Part shown: positions 8,750-19,168 of the stretch, one piece after another
Position numbering within the stretch: the first letter of the stretch is position 1
Layout: each line of letters opens with the position of its first letter
From: Methanobrevibacter cuticularis
GTDB lineage: Archaea > Methanobacteriota > Methanobacteria > Methanobacteriales > Methanobacteriaceae
Assembly (NCBI RefSeq): GCF_001639285.1
Contig: NZ_LWMW01000108.1
Coordinates: 19,577 to 83,576 of the forward strand
Reading direction: 5' to 3'
DNA: 64,000 bases
Program-made: the position numbers and the translations under genes
Notes under the pieces: generated by a model
The model's input: only the letters and a program-made list of their open reading frames with translations
Told to the model about the DNA's origin: nothing
Databases searched by the model: none

Positions 8750-9337
8750 TTACTCACAATTTTTCAAATAGCTGTTTCCTATTTTTGTAGCTAGTAGTCC
8801 TCCTATTATTCCAATTATAGCTCCTGTAATAACATCAAATGGATAGTGAACTCCTATATAAATTCTTGAAAATCCAATTATAGAAGCTATGGGAATTAAA
8901 AACCAGGCTAATTTTATTGAACGTTGTTTAATTTTAATTTCCCAGTTTAGACCAATACCAATAGCTAGTGCAAAAGAATTAGAGGTGTGTCCTGAAGGAA
9001 ATGAATTAGGATCTGTTTCAATTACTAAAAGATGGACATTTGCTAATGATACAAATGGCCGTGGTTCCCCCACCAAAATTTTTAACAAGTAAGTTATAAT
9101 CACTGGAAATAATAAAGCTATTAATCCTAAAATAGCTAATTTCATTATCTTTTTATCTTTTTTAAATAATCCATATTCTAATATAATAAGACAAAGAATC
9201 AATACAAATGGTAAGGTTCCTAAGTCCGTAATTAAAGGCATTAGAAAGTTAAAAAAACTATTTTGGAGATTTATATTGATGAAATAAAACAAATTTATAT
9301 TTAGTTCCATTAATGAACTATAAAAAGGTATCATCAT
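8750..9337 (-). CDS. PAP2-superfamily membrane phosphatase
   Basis: A 195-residue integral membrane protein with about five or six hydrophobic helices. All three motifs of the PAP2 family are present: K86-(x6)-RP as KILVGEPRP, PSGH at 114-117, and SRIYIGVHYPFD at 157-168 with the catalytic His164 and Asp168. Members dephosphorylate lipid phosphates; in a wall-building archaeon a polyprenyl pyrophosphate carrier is a likely substrate, but that is inference. Two successive ATG codons follow a GGAG site, so the start is uncertain by one residue. It stands alone. Confidence 0.9.
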   Translation of the reverse strand: MMIPFYSSLMELNINLFYFININLQNSFFNFLMPLITDLGTLPFVLILCLIILEYGLFKKDKKIMKLAILGLIALLFPVIITYLLKILVGEPRPFVSLANVHLLVIETDPNSFPSGHTSNSFALAIGIGLNWEIKIKQRSIKLAWFLIPIASIIGFSRIYIGVHYPFDVITGAIIGIIGGLLATKIGNSYLKNCE

Positions 9338-9952
9338 TTCCCAACTCCATTTATATCATGATTTTTTACCATTTTTCGAATAAATGTGTATCAACTGATA
9401 TAAAGATCATTTTAATCTAAAATTACATTCATTTATAATTTAATTAATGGAATTAAGTGAAGTTTTTATAATATTTTATTATGATTAGAATCATTCTAAT
9501 TTTTAAAATTTTGAATTAATTAACCTCACTACCTTTATTATATTATTTTTTCATTAATAATAAATTTAAGTCATATTTTTATAGATAAGAAAATAATATC
9601 TTATTATACTTTAATAATTTTATCAATAAGGAGTTGTTATTAAAATAATTTTTAAAATAATTTTTATAGTATTTTTTATACTAATTCTGAATTTAGTAAA
9701 TTTTTTTAATAAAAAGACTTATAATTTGTATTCTAAATAATAATATATGTTTTAATAAAAAGTATAAAAAAGTAATACTTATATAATAAAAAATATAAAA
9801 TAAGTAATACCAATAGCTAATAAAAAAGTGAGGAATTTTTCCTCACAATTTTATAGGTCTTTTAACCCACAGATTGATTTAAAAAGGGTGTTTTTAAACT
9901 TGTAGTTTTATCTGTGTTAATTTCATCGAGAGATATTGGTAATCTAATGGGA
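9338..9952. other. AT-rich spacer
   Basis: 615 bp between two minus-strand genes. A stretch of imperfect AATAAAAAATATAAAATAAGTAA motifs runs from about 9735 to 9830. The segment 9828-9850 (GTGAGGAATTTTTCCTCAC) is a perfect small inverted repeat downstream of the VAT gene and may help to end its transcript. No gene is seen. Confidence 0.5.
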
Positions 9953-12145
9953 TTAGAGGTATTGTACCATGTCTCCTTCATCTGAACCTGGTTTGACCTT
10001 AGACATAGCTTTGTTAAAGTATTTCATAGTAACCTCATTGGCTTCAAGGTTATCTCTTAGTGTTAACATAGCAGCTTCACGACACACTGCCTCAATATCT
10101 GCTCCAACATAGTCATCTGCTTCTTTAGCTAATTTTTCAAGATTCACATTTTTAGCAAGAGGCATATCTTTAGTATGTACTTTGAAAATAGCTAATCTTC
10201 CTTCTTCATTAGGATTTTCAACTTTTATATGTCTATCAAATCTTCCAGGTCTCATAAGTCCTGGGTCAATTATATCTGGTCTGTTGGTTGCAGCGATAAT
10301 AGCTACATCCTGTAGTTCTTCCATACCATCAATTTCAGTAAGTAATTGATTTACAACTCTTTGAGTCACTCCAGAATCTCCTCCAGAGTCCCCTCTTGTA
10401 CTAGCTATGGAATCAATTTCATCAAAGAATATAACAGTTGGAGCTGTTTGTCGTGCTTTTCTAAAAACTTCTCTTACTCCTTTTTCAGATTCTCCTACCC
10501 ATTTAGATAAGAGTTCGGGTCCTTTGACTGCAATAAAGTTAGCTTCACTTTCATTGGCTACTGCTTTTGCAAGTAATGTTTTTCCTGTACCTGGAGAACC
10601 ATGTAACAATGTTCCTTTAGGTGGTTTAACTCCAAATTTTTCAAAGTGTTCAGGATACTTTAGAGGCCATTCTACAGCTTCTTGTAGCTCTTGTTTAGCA
10701 CTATCTAATCCACCAATATCTGCCCATCCAATGTCAGGAATTTGTACAAGAATTTCTCTAAGTGCAGATGGTTGGATTTCTTTTAAAGCTTCTTTGAAAT
10801 CATCTTTTGTAACAATCAATTTTTGTAAGGTTTCTTTAGGAATTTCTTCATCGGTTTTTATATCTGGTAAGACTTTTCTAACTACTCTCATAGCTGATTC
10901 TTTACAAAGAGCTTCTAAATCTGCTCCTACAAAACCATGGGTTGTATCAGAGATTTCATCTAAATCGACATCTTCTGCAAGAGGCATACCTCTAGTATGA
11001 ATTTCCATGACTTCTTTTCTTTCTTCTTTGTCTGGAACACCAATTTCAATTTCACGGTCAAATCTTCCAGGTCGTCTAAGAGCAGGGTCTAATGAATCTG
11101 GTCTGTTAGTAGCACCAATGACAACCACTTGACCTCTAGATTTAAGACCATCCATAAGAGTCAATAGCTGAGCCACAGTCCTTCTTTCTACCTCTCCTTG
11201 TGTTTCTTCTCTTTTTGGTGCAATAGCATCTAACTCATCAATAAAGATTATTGAAGGGGCATTTTCTTCAGCTTCTTCAAAGAATTCTCTTAAATTTTCT
11301 TCTGATCCACCAACATACTTACTCATAATCTCTGGACCATTTATTGATATGAAATGAGCATCACTTTCACTAGCTACTGCTTTTGCAAGTAATGTTTTAC
11401 CAGTTCCTGGAGGACCATGCATTAACACACCTTTTGGTGCAGAAATCCCTAGTCTATCAAAGAGTTCTGGTCTTTTAAGAGGAATTTCAATCATTTCTCT
11501 GACTTTTTTAACTTCTTCTTTAAGACCACCAATGTCTTCATAACTAACATCAACTAAATTTTTAGTTCCTTCTATTTTAGAAACATCAACAGGCTCGGTT
11601 TGAACTTCTACATTGGTGTTTGGCCCAACTTTAACAATTCCAGCTGGACTTGTTGAAACAACAGCTAATTTTATCTCACCAAGAGGAGAAACATCCATCA
11701 TTCCTCTAAACATGTCATCAAAAAGACTTCCTCCTTGAGGTATTCTTTGTTGTCTGATTCCAGATATTATGATGTTCCCTTGAACCATGACTTTATTTAA
11801 AAATGCAGATCTAACATCTCCGCGAATACTAATTTGATGTTCAACTGGAGCTAAAACTACTTTTTTAGCTTCTTTTGCTTCTGTTTTCTTAATAGTTACT
11901 TCTTCTCCAATTGATGCTCCTGAATTCTTACGAGTTGTCCCATCAATTCGTATGATTCCAAGACCAACATCACTTTGTGAAGAAACAACAGTAGCTGCTG
12001 TAGTTTTGCTTCCTTTAATTTCAATCAAATCTCCATCTAGAAGATCTATTTTTGTCATGTAAGTCGGATCAACCCTAGCTATTCCTCTACCAACATCAGC
12101 TTGTGAAATAGATTCTGCAACTTTTAGATTAATTTCGTTTTCCAT
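9953..12145 (-). CDS. VAT/Cdc48-type AAA ATPase
   Basis: Archaeal homologue of Cdc48/p97, a hexameric unfoldase that works upstream of the proteasome. At 730 residues it is full length. The N-domain (about 1-185) starts with the double-psi barrel pattern [11 protein letters not shown] and its internal repeat [11 protein letters not shown]1 has Walker A GPPGTGKT at 244-251, Walker B FIDELDA at 301-307 and an arginine finger region RRPGRFDR. D2 has Walker A GSPGTGKT at 516-523 and Walker B FFDEID at 573-578. The second Walker A has Ser where Pro is usual (GSPGTGKT), a tolerated change. The start follows GGGAG. The gene is monocistronic between long spacers. Confidence 0.97.
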   Translation of the reverse strand: MENEINLKVAESISQADVGRGIARVDPTYMTKIDLLDGDLIEIKGSKTTAATVVSSQSDVGLGIIRIDGTTRKNSGASIGEEVTIKKTEAKEAKKVVLAPVEHQISIRGDVRSAFLNKVMVQGNIIISGIRQQRIPQGGSLFDDMFRGMMDVSPLGEIKLAVVSTSPAGIVKVGPNTNVEVQTEPVDVSKIEGTKNLVDVSYEDIGGLKEEVKKVREMIEIPLKRPELFDRLGISAPKGVLMHGPPGTGKTLLAKAVASESDAHFISINGPEIMSKYVGGSEENLREFFEEAEENAPSIIFIDELDAIAPKREETQGEVERRTVAQLLTLMDGLKSRGQVVVIGATNRPDSLDPALRRPGRFDREIEIGVPDKEERKEVMEIHTRGMPLAEDVDLDEISDTTHGFVGADLEALCKESAMRVVRKVLPDIKTDEEIPKETLQKLIVTKDDFKEALKEIQPSALREILVQIPDIGWADIGGLDSAKQELQEAVEWPLKYPEHFEKFGVKPPKGTLLHGSPGTGKTLLAKAVANESEANFIAVKGPELLSKWVGESEKGVREVFRKARQTAPTVIFFDEIDSIASTRGDSGGDSGVTQRVVNQLLTEIDGMEELQDVAIIAATNRPDIIDPGLMRPGRFDRHIKVENPNEEGRLAIFKVHTKDMPLAKNVNLEKLAKEADDYVGADIEAVCREAAMLTLRDNLEANEVTMKYFNKAMSKVKPGSDEGDMVQYL

Positions 12146-12233
12146 TTTAAAAACTCCCTTTTTTATTAATTGTGATAAAATAAATGATAGCTATAATAAA
12201 TTATGTAATAAACTATAAAATAATATTAATTAG

Positions 12234-12351
12234 GATATAATCAATAATAAGCAATAAAATACATAATTATTAGCTATTAAATTATAATTAAAGATATAAT
12301 CAATAATAAGCAATAAAATACATAATTATTAGCTATTAAATTATATTGAAA
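12234..12351. repeat. 59-bp tandem repeat, two copies
   Basis: The unit starting GATATAATCAATAATAAGC occurs at 12234 and 12293. It lies within an 871-bp gene-free spacer (12146-13016). The remainder holds AT-rich sequence with short local repeats at 12715-12780 (TTATAATCAA) and 12925-12970 (GATTATCTGATTG). The sequence AAAAATATTTAAGAC near 12460-12475 could be a TATA element, but no gene follows it closely. Confidence 0.85.
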
Positions 12352-13016
12352 TAAATTTGATAAATTCATTAGTTGTAATAAAACTTTCAATTAAAATTTT
12401 ATATATGAATATAAATTAAAGTAGTAAAATTATAAAATTTTTAATTAGATTTAGTGAAAAAAAATATTTAAGACAATAATGGATCCTTTCCATAAGAATG
12501 ATTTTCCACTAAAAATCTTTTAGTAAGTTTTTGTTACTATAATATAATGTGTAGTTTATAGTATATAAATGTTTAGGTTAATAAAAAAACTTTAATATTT
12601 ACAAAATAATTTTTTAATGAATTTTTATAGGTTATTTATTAAAAATAAATCTTTTAGCCTTTATTTTTCAGAATTATAATTGAAATCCATTTCAATGACT
12701 ATAGATTATAAATAATATTATAATCAATAGAAATTATATCAATTATTATAATCAAGATTATTATAATCAAGAGAAATTCTATTAATATTAAAAATAAATT
12801 CATGAAAATTTATGAAAAATTGATTTTGATAGATAATATCTAATAGATAATTTACATTAAATATTATTTAATTTTATATTATAATAATTGATATTTGATA
12901 ATATTAAATGTTGAATTTAATTCATTTAATTATCTCAATCTAATTGATTATCTGATTGATTATCTGATTGGCTAGCTATTAAGATTAGATTAAAAGTAAT
13001 TGATATAAGGTGTATT

Positions 13017-13520
13017 ATGTGGGAAACTTTGAAGTATAAATTTGATAAATATCCTGCTCGTATGAATGTTGCTAGGAAAATGGTTGAACTAGGGCTTCGT
13101 GTAGGTAAAGACCGTAAAATCTACTGTGCTGATCTAAAAATAAGTGATATGGCATTAGCTAAAGCAGCAGGTGTTGAAAGAAAAACCATTAAGTTTACTG
13201 TAGATATTATTTTAGAAGATGCAGAACTAACTAATATTTTTGAAAATATAATTCCTGCAGGAACTCTACTAAAGAACATAGCTAAAAATCTAGGTTTAGG
13301 TGTTATAGAGATTGAAGTTAGTTTTGAAAATATAGGAATATTAGCAGCTGCAAGTAAGTTAATTTCAGAAAAAGGAATAGGGATAAGACAAGCATATGCT
13401 ACTGATACTGAATTAGAAGAAATTCCAACTCTAACTATAATCACTGAAGAAATTGTTCCAGGAAATATTGTAAATGAGTTCTTAGAAATAAAAGGAGTTA
13501 CAAAAGTATCCCTATCTTAA
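13017..13520 (+). CDS. HTH/ACT-domain predicted regulator of amino acid metabolism
   Basis: A 167-residue protein of the methanogen family annotated as a predicted regulator of amino acid metabolism (COG2150). Residues about 1-70 contain a helix-turn-helix-like segment (ISDMALAKAAGVERKTIKFTV), which suggests DNA binding. Residues about 92-167 fit an ACT domain (GVIEIEVSFENIGILAAASKL, later TLTIITEEIVPG), the fold that senses free amino acids. The ATG follows AAGGTG at good spacing. It is convergent with the oxidoreductase downstream. Ligand and operator are unknown. Confidence 0.82.
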   Translation: MWETLKYKFDKYPARMNVARKMVELGLRVGKDRKIYCADLKISDMALAKAAGVERKTIKFTVDIILEDAELTNIFENIIPAGTLLKNIAKNLGLGVIEIEVSFENIGILAAASKLISEKGIGIRQAYATDTELEEIPTLTIITEEIVPGNIVNEFLEIKGVTKVSLS

Positions 13521-13570
13521 CCAATTTGAAGGATAGAATGACTATCATCGGTAATTTTTTATAATAATCA

Positions 13571-13702
13571 TTCTGGTCCTGGTTTATTTGAGTTCTGATT
13601 TTTAGTAATCGTTCTGGTTTTGGTTTATTTGAGTTCTGATTTTTAGTAATCGTTCTGGTTTTGGTTTATTTGAGTTCTGATTTTTAGTAATCGTTCTGGT
13701 TT
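13571..13702. repeat. 41-bp tandem repeat, three copies, between convergent genes
   Basis: GAGTTCTGATTTTTAGTAATC recurs with starts at 13590, 13631 and 13672, exactly 41 bp apart. The last unit runs into the 3' end of the disulfide oxidoreductase gene (stop at 13703-13705 on the minus strand). The T-rich units could terminate transcripts from both sides. Confidence 0.9.
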
Positions 13703-15001
13703 TTAATACATGTCTTTTATAATTTTGTGAAAAACATCAGTGGATGGATGAATTTCAATAAACTCATCTATGTCATCCATATTTTCTCCTATTCTCATTA
13801 AATAAGACATATAGGCTACATCACTACATGATGAAGGAGAAATTGCACTGACTGACTCTAATTTTCTCTTATTTTTGTCAAATGTTACTTTGGTAAGGCC
13901 TGTGTCCTGAGTTAATACTCTCCAAAAACCACCAAATCCTGCAGATCCTGGTAGAGAAATAGAATCAATTTCAGACTCTTTATATCCTTTTAAAGGGTAT
14001 TTAATTGTAAATCCAACATCCATATCTAATGTTAATGATTGTGGGATGGTTTTGTAATCAATTTTAGTTAAATACCCTGCCATGTTTCTTGCAGCAGTTA
14101 TTCCTTCCATTCTTGCAACTGTAGTTAAATTTATCCCACCTATTACATCTCCAGCAGCATATACATTTGGAACACTTGTTTGCATCATTTCATTTACTTT
14201 AATGGCTCCATTATTGTTTAATTCAAGAAAATTTTTAGCTATATCTGAGTTTGGAAGTCTTCCAGTAGCAGCAAATGGAGTCCCCTCAAGTTCTCTTTTA
14301 GCACTGATTACTTTATCTTTTTTTATTTCAATAATATCTTCATCTTCATATATTTTAACATTCTTAAGTAATTTTTTGATGATGTAGTCCCTTAAATCAG
14401 GATCAAAATCATTTAAAAACTTTCCTCTAGTCAATATTTTGACTTGACTTCCAAATGATGCAAATAAACTTGAAATTTCTGCAGCTATTGCCCCTCCACC
14501 AATAATAGTTAATTTTTCAGGTATTTTTTTTATTTTAAGAAGGTCTTTATTTGTTAAACAATGTTCTTTTCCTGGAACTTCAGGAATAAAAGGTTTTGAC
14601 CCCGTAGCTATTAATAAATTTTCATAAGTATAAGTTTCTCCATTTATTGAAAGGCTATTTTCATCTACTTTGGCTTCTCCATAAAGAATATCATTGTTCA
14701 ACTGCTCATTTTCATTTTGATCAAATTCTCTTATGATTTCTTGTACTTTTCTTATCTTATTAACAATTTCGGAATAAGATATTTCAATATCTCCTTTTAA
14801 TAATCCCAATTTTTCATATCTTCTTTTATTATTTAGAAATCTTCCTATATCTGTTAATGCACACACGACCATGCAACCTTCATTTAAACAATTTCCCCCT
14901 ATCTTTTCTTTTTCGATTAATAGAACTTCTTTCTCTAGTTTTCCCAATTCTAATCCTGCTAATCTTCCAGCAGGTCCTGCTCCTATTATTATATTTTTCA
15001 C
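13703..15001 (-). CDS. Dihydrolipoamide dehydrogenase-like pyridine nucleotide-disulfide oxidoreductase
   Basis: A 432-residue flavoprotein. The N-terminal FAD site is IIGAGPAGRLAGLELG (about 5-20), the redox-active pair is GGNCLNEGC (Cys38 and Cys43), the NAD(P) site is IIGGGAIAAEISSLFASFG, and the second FAD motif is NVYAAGDVIGG. The C-terminal dimerisation domain holds the expected His near EIHPSTDVF. The residues after the second Cys read MVV instead of the usual IPS, and there is an extra Cys47. It is about 30 residues shorter than typical lipoamide dehydrogenases. No lipoate-dependent complex is encoded nearby, so the physiological disulfide substrate is open. The start is GTG. Confidence 0.88.
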   Translation of the reverse strand: MKNIIIGAGPAGRLAGLELGKLEKEVLLIEKEKIGGNCLNEGCMVVCALTDIGRFLNNKRRYEKLGLLKGDIEISYSEIVNKIRKVQEIIREFDQNENEQLNNDILYGEAKVDENSLSINGETYTYENLLIATGSKPFIPEVPGKEHCLTNKDLLKIKKIPEKLTIIGGGAIAAEISSLFASFGSQVKILTRGKFLNDFDPDLRDYIIKKLLKNVKIYEDEDIIEIKKDKVISAKRELEGTPFAATGRLPNSDIAKNFLELNNNGAIKVNEMMQTSVPNVYAAGDVIGGINLTTVARMEGITAARNMAGYLTKIDYKTIPQSLTLDMDVGFTIKYPLKGYKESEIDSISLPGSAGFGGFWRVLTQDTGLTKVTFDKNKRKLESVSAISPSSCSDVAYMSYLMRIGENMDDIDEFIEIHPSTDVFHKIIKDMY

Positions 15002-15254
15002 TGCAATCCAATCCCTTTTCTTTAATTTTTATATATTTTTCATTCATATTTATATATTTATTTTATTATTATATATCCATATTATTTAAATCTGATTATA
15101 TTTTTAATTTATAATGATTCAATTTTTATAATTTTTATAATGTTAGTATTTACAAAATTTTATATAATTCAAAGTTTAATAATTATTAATCTGAAAATTA
15201 AATTACAAATTATTTCTAAATAATATTTAAAAATCATATCTAAAAATATCTAAA

Positions 15255-15400
15255 CATTTTAATAATAATTTTAATAATAATTTTAATAATTATAGGTTTA
15301 ATATCATAATTTTATTAATAGAAGAAATATTTGATGATTTAAAAGATTTAATAATAATTTTTAATAATATAGGTTTAATATCATAATTTTAAATAATATT
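15255..15400. repeat. Imperfect direct repeat, period about 77 bp
   Basis: TATAGGTTTAATATCATAATTTT-type sequence appears at 15291 and 15368, each preceded by TTAATAATAATTTT motifs. It lies in the 525-bp spacer between divergent genes (oxidoreductase minus, hypC plus). No gene is seen in the spacer. Confidence 0.7.
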
Positions 15401-15526
15401 TGATGAAATTATATTAAAATCTTCTAAAAATTTACTATTTAATAGTAGATATTAGATTAATAATACTAAGCAAAATATAATAATTATACTATAATAATTC
15501 TAATGAATAAAGGAGTAATGACTAAT

Positions 15527-15787
15527 ATGTGTATTGCAGCACCAGCTAAAGTTGTTGAAATAAGAAAAGATGAAAATATAGGATTCGTTGATTTTGGTGG
15601 AGTCAAACAACAAATAAAATTAGATCTAGTTGATGAAATTGAAGAAGGTAAATATGTTCTCGTTCATGCAGGTTATGCTATTGAAGTCTTAGATGATCAA
15701 ACAGCAAAAGAATCTTTAGAAGCATGGGATGAACTTATAAAAGCTTTAGATGAAGAAGATAAACTTCTCGCATCAACAGAAAAATAA
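15527..15787 (+). CDS. hypC: Hydrogenase maturation chaperone HypC
   Basis: Small chaperone that works with HypD to carry the Fe(CN)2CO unit into [NiFe]-hydrogenase large subunits. I place the start at the ATG at 15527 because it gives the diagnostic N-terminus MCIAAPAKVVEI; the Cys after Met is essential and must be exposed. An AGGAG site at 15511-15515 lies 11 bases upstream. Two earlier in-frame ATGs (15503 and 15518) would bury the Cys, and one of them sits almost on the ribosome-binding site. The 86-residue length is typical. The core VDFGGVKQQIKLDLV and YVLVHAGYAIEVLD match the family. No other hyp gene is adjacent. Confidence 0.95.
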   Translation: MCIAAPAKVVEIRKDENIGFVDFGGVKQQIKLDLVDEIEEGKYVLVHAGYAIEVLDDQTAKESLEAWDELIKALDEEDKLLASTEK

Positions 15788-15861
15788 ACAATCATTAATC
15801 TTAAATATTACTCTTAAATACTAACTAAATTGTTATTGGGGAGGAAGATAAAATTTCAAAA

Positions 15862-16953
15862 ATGAAATTTCCATATTTGAAGGTCTTAATCTTTTCTATC
15901 TCCTTATTCTCATTAGTATTTTCTTTTGGTATTTTAACAAGTACTAATCTAGAGTTAGATGGAAATAATAATAATTTCATTATTCCAAATTCTAATCAAG
16001 AAAATTATTTAGAGATCCAAACAGATTCTCTTAAAGATACTTTAAACCCCCTTTATTTATTGAATGAAGCTTCAATCAATTTTAATATCTTTAAAAACGA
16101 ATCTTTACTTATTTTACCATTTTTTACTTCAAAACTAGACATTGAATCAAAAAGTGGGCCTTTTTCTATTCCAAAAACAGCTATCAATTCAAAAAATAAG
16201 CTTTTAGCATATGGGTGTTGCTCTATTATTCTACAACTTAATAATTCATCTTCTGTCTATGCTTACAGGAGAGATTCATCTTATTCTGCAAATTTATACA
16301 TAGAAAATACAAAATTCTTTGGAAAAAAAGCAATAAAAGAATACAAATTAAATAATGGGTATTTTTTTCACACTATAATTTCAAAAGATGGATGGTTTGT
16401 TGGAACGGGTGGATCCAATAAAGCTCAATTAAATAAATATCTTGAAAAATTATCTAGAAATATAATAAAAAAAGGCACTATAACTAAAAATGATATGGCA
16501 AAGTCTAATAATGCTTTTAAAAAATATGGATTTGGTCATTTTGTAGTTAAATCTCCAGAAGGATATGTGGGAGTTAATATATATAACAATAAAAAATCAA
16601 AGAGTACTGTTTTTAAAATGAAAGATGGAGAATACATAACCATTCCAAATTATCCAAAATATTATCAAAAAGGTTCATATAAAATTAAAAAATCTGATGC
16701 CATATCTGCTGCTATTTATATTGCTGCTAAAGACAAAACAGGATTTAATCGAAGAAATATCATGATTTATGATGTCAAAAGAATTGATAATCTTACTAAA
16801 ATTAAAATTTGGGTAAGTAATGATAATGGAAAGTATTCAAAAACAAAAAATCTAGGGAAAGATAATGTTATTTACAAGAAAAAGAAAACAAGTACAAAAT
16901 CAATTCCATCAGCTCCAAATAAAAAGTATATTGGTGAAGCTATATTAAAATAA
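15862..16953 (+). CDS. Predicted secreted or membrane-anchored protein, unknown function
   Basis: A 363-residue protein starting with a signal-like hydrophobic segment (residues about 5-27). After a low-complexity Asn-rich stretch it has a compact domain from about residue 110: YGCCSIILQL, VYAYRRDSSYSANLYIE, FFHTIISKDGWFVGTGG and KKYGFGHFVVKSPEGYVGV. The Gly-Cys-Cys-Ser followed by Arg-Asp recalls Cys-nucleophile Ntn-hydrolases (C45/choloylglycine type), but I could not confirm this by eye. The tail is Lys-rich. A strong GGGGAGGA site lies about 17 bases before the ATG, so translation may begin slightly upstream at an unusual codon. It follows hypC by 74 bp on the same strand. Confidence 0.7.
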   Translation: MKFPYLKVLIFSISLFSLVFSFGILTSTNLELDGNNNNFIIPNSNQENYLEIQTDSLKDTLNPLYLLNEASINFNIFKNESLLILPFFTSKLDIESKSGPFSIPKTAINSKNKLLAYGCCSIILQLNNSSSVYAYRRDSSYSANLYIENTKFFGKKAIKEYKLNNGYFFHTIISKDGWFVGTGGSNKAQLNKYLEKLSRNIIKKGTITKNDMAKSNNAFKKYGFGHFVVKSPEGYVGVNIYNNKKSKSTVFKMKDGEYITIPNYPKYYQKGSYKIKKSDAISAAIYIAAKDKTGFNRRNIMIYDVKRIDNLTKIKIWVSNDNGKYSKTKNLGKDNVIYKKKKTSTKSIPSAPNKKYIGEAILK

Positions 16954-17088
16954 ATAAATCTGCATTGTATTTTAACTAATGAAATTAATATTATAATTTT
17001 TAATAAAGGATTTTGTTTTAGTTTAAATAACGAAATCAATAGTATAATGGTATATAGCTATTTTTAGTTTCATTGATTAGCATATTAA

Positions 17089-18168
17089 TCATTTTTTAGC
17101 TTCAGCAATTATAATATCTGCTATTTTTTCACCAGCTGAAATAACCTCTTTGCTATATTTTTTTGCTTCTTTTTTTATTTCCTCTAAATTAATTAGTGTA
17201 TCTTCTATTACACTATTTAAGTGGTCAAGATCAGATTCAATCACTGCTCCTGGGAAAATTCCTGCCATATTATGATATCTTCCATACTTCACTCTTGTTA
17301 ATGCAATAGCTGGAAGTTCGCATGCCATAGCTTCTTGAATCATGACTCCATCATCAGTTAAAACAGCTAAATCAATTAAATCATAGAGATCTTTTATCCA
17401 ATCAATATATCCAAGGTTAATAACTTTTTCATGGTTTATTAAATCTAAATAATCTTCTTCTAAAGGAATCCCTACCAATAGTAAATTATAATTATCAAGG
17501 GTTTCTTTTAACTTAGAATAATCTACATAATTAGAAATGGCCTTTGCCATCATTTCAAATAAGGAAGATCCTGAAGAAAACAAAATACTCGCTTTGTTTT
17601 CATCAAATAGCTGTTTTCCATCTCTTTCTTTTATTTTATTTAAAGCATTCTCTTTATTTCCTTTGGTAAGTTCAGAAGCTAATGGAAAAAACGATTTATA
17701 CACATTTTTAGGGAGTAATTTTTCTTTAAAGAGTTTAGCTTCAGGAAGAACTATACAAGTATTTAGCTTTGTGCATATTTTTGTATCCAATGGAGTATCG
17801 ATTATACCAACACTAGGAACTCTTGCTAATTTTGCAGCTAAACAGCCAATAACTGCCCCTCCACCTATAATGCCAATCACTACATCCACTTTTAGTTTGT
17901 TGATCAGCTTTCTTGTTTCAAAAGCTGCTTTGAAACTTTTAAATCCTGCCTTTGTAGTAGCTACTTTAGTGGCTGCATGGCCTCCTGCTTGGGGAACACT
18001 TACTTTGTGCCAAGAATATCCATTATTTTTAAAGAGTAAACCAGGAGCATTGTGATCGAGAGCTAATTCACATTGAACTCCTTTTTTTTCTAAAGCTCGA
18101 GCAATGTTCAATGCATTAACTGCATCTCCACCCATCCCTCTTCCTGTTATAACAAGTAATGCTTTCAT
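17089..18168 (-). CDS. MurG-like (GT28-type) glycosyltransferase
   Basis: A 359-residue GT-B-fold enzyme. The N-terminal domain opens with LLVITGRGMGGDAVNALNIA, a Gly-rich loop placed as in MurG, and has VDVVIGIIGGGAVIGCLAAK at about 95-115. The C-terminal half contains ILFSSGSSLFEMMAKAI and the nucleotide-sugar motif region VLTDDGVMIQEAMACELPAI, which corresponds to MurG's GxxTxxE segment. MurG adds GlcNAc to lipid I in bacteria; in pseudomurein methanogens MurG-like proteins are proposed for the disaccharide step. It shares orientation with an MraY-like gene 1 kb away. The wall role is inference. Confidence 0.8.
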   Translation of the reverse strand: MKALLVITGRGMGGDAVNALNIARALEKKGVQCELALDHNAPGLLFKNNGYSWHKVSVPQAGGHAATKVATTKAGFKSFKAAFETRKLINKLKVDVVIGIIGGGAVIGCLAAKLARVPSVGIIDTPLDTKICTKLNTCIVLPEAKLFKEKLLPKNVYKSFFPLASELTKGNKENALNKIKERDGKQLFDENKASILFSSGSSLFEMMAKAISNYVDYSKLKETLDNYNLLLVGIPLEEDYLDLINHEKVINLGYIDWIKDLYDLIDLAVLTDDGVMIQEAMACELPAIALTRVKYGRYHNMAGIFPGAVIESDLDHLNSVIEDTLINLEEIKKEAKKYSKEVISAGEKIADIIIAEAKK

Positions 18169-18221
18169 TTTATCTTATTTATCTTCTGCTCTTAATAGTT
18201 TTTTTTACTTTAAGATGATGT

Positions 18222-18767
18222 TTATTTAATCCAATTTACAACGTCCATATTTCTATTAGGATTTCCTTCTTCTTCATTGACTTTGTATCCTAAAGAAACG
18301 CCATACAATGGAATGTAATCAGAAGGAATCTTCAATTTAGCTACATTACTTTCAACTTTAAAAAAAGCAGCTATTAAACCAAGCCAACAAGCACCAATAT
18401 CTAATCCTTCAGCTGCAAGAAGAATGTTTTCAATGGCAGCACTACAATCTGCTTGAATATTAGATGCAGATTCCTTACCTGAAACTATAATAACTGTTGG
18501 TGCATTATGTAATATGTTTCTCCCACTTTTAGCTACAGCTTCAAGAAATTCATCGCCGGATTTACTCATAATATCAATAGAAGAATCATTAATTTCTTTT
18601 AATAATTTTTCATTTTGAACTACGGTAAAATGCCAAGGTTGCTCTCCTCTTGCAGTAGGAGCCATTATTCCAGCATTTAAAATCTTTTTGACTTCTTCCT
18701 CTTTCAATTGATCTTCTTTGTAGGTTCTTACGCTTCTACGATTGTTTATTGCTTCAAAAACATCCAT
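18222..18767 (-). CDS. Nitroreductase-family flavoprotein
   Basis: A 181-residue FMN-dependent oxidoreductase. Typical family parts are the N-terminal INNRRSVRTYKE (phosphate contact of FMN), GIMAPTARGEQPWHFTVV, the central AAIENILLAAEGLDIGACWLG, and the C-terminal LGVSLGYKV-like segment. It has the normal length for single-domain members. Substrates in methanogens are unknown. It lies 53 bp upstream of the MurG-like gene on the same strand and may be cotranscribed with it. A GAAGGTAAT ribosome-binding site supports the start. Confidence 0.92.
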   Translation of the reverse strand: MDVFEAINNRRSVRTYKEDQLKEEEVKKILNAGIMAPTARGEQPWHFTVVQNEKLLKEINDSSIDIMSKSGDEFLEAVAKSGRNILHNAPTVIIVSGKESASNIQADCSAAIENILLAAEGLDIGACWLGLIAAFFKVESNVAKLKIPSDYIPLYGVSLGYKVNEEEGNPNRNMDVVNWIK

Positions 18768-18950
18768 TATATTACCTTCTTAAATAGTAATGTTTACTAT
18801 TTATTTTATTATATATTATTATTCGTTATTAAAATTAATAAATTTATGTATAATTCTAAAAATTAACTAGATTTTATGAAATAAGAATAAATTCACTGAA
18901 TTTTTATAGAAAATTAATTAGGCACCTATAAGATAATATGGGTCAATATA

Positions 18951-19140
18951 ACATATCTTAAGATATTGTGGCTTAATATAAGGTATATTAAGATAATCTT
19001 GATTTATATAGATTAGTTTAAGATAATATGGTTTATTGTAAGATGTATTAAGATAATGTTGATTTATATAGATTAGTTTAAGATAATATGGTTTATTGTA
19101 AGATGTATTAAGATAATGTTGATTTATATAAATTAAAATA
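18951..19140. repeat. 60-bp tandem repeat, about three copies
   Basis: Lines of exactly 60 bp containing AAGATAATATGGTTTATTG and GATTTATATAGATTAG repeat from 18961, 19021 and 19081, with a degenerate partial copy before them. The last two copies are identical over about 50 bp. The array sits directly downstream of the MraY-like gene. Nothing else is seen in 18768-19168. Confidence 0.9.
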
Positions 19141-19168
19141 AGATAATAAGCTATTATACTTAATACAA

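Noticed and set aside
18951..19140. CRISPR-like 60-bp period
   Set aside because: The full 60 bp is repeated, so there are no variable spacers.
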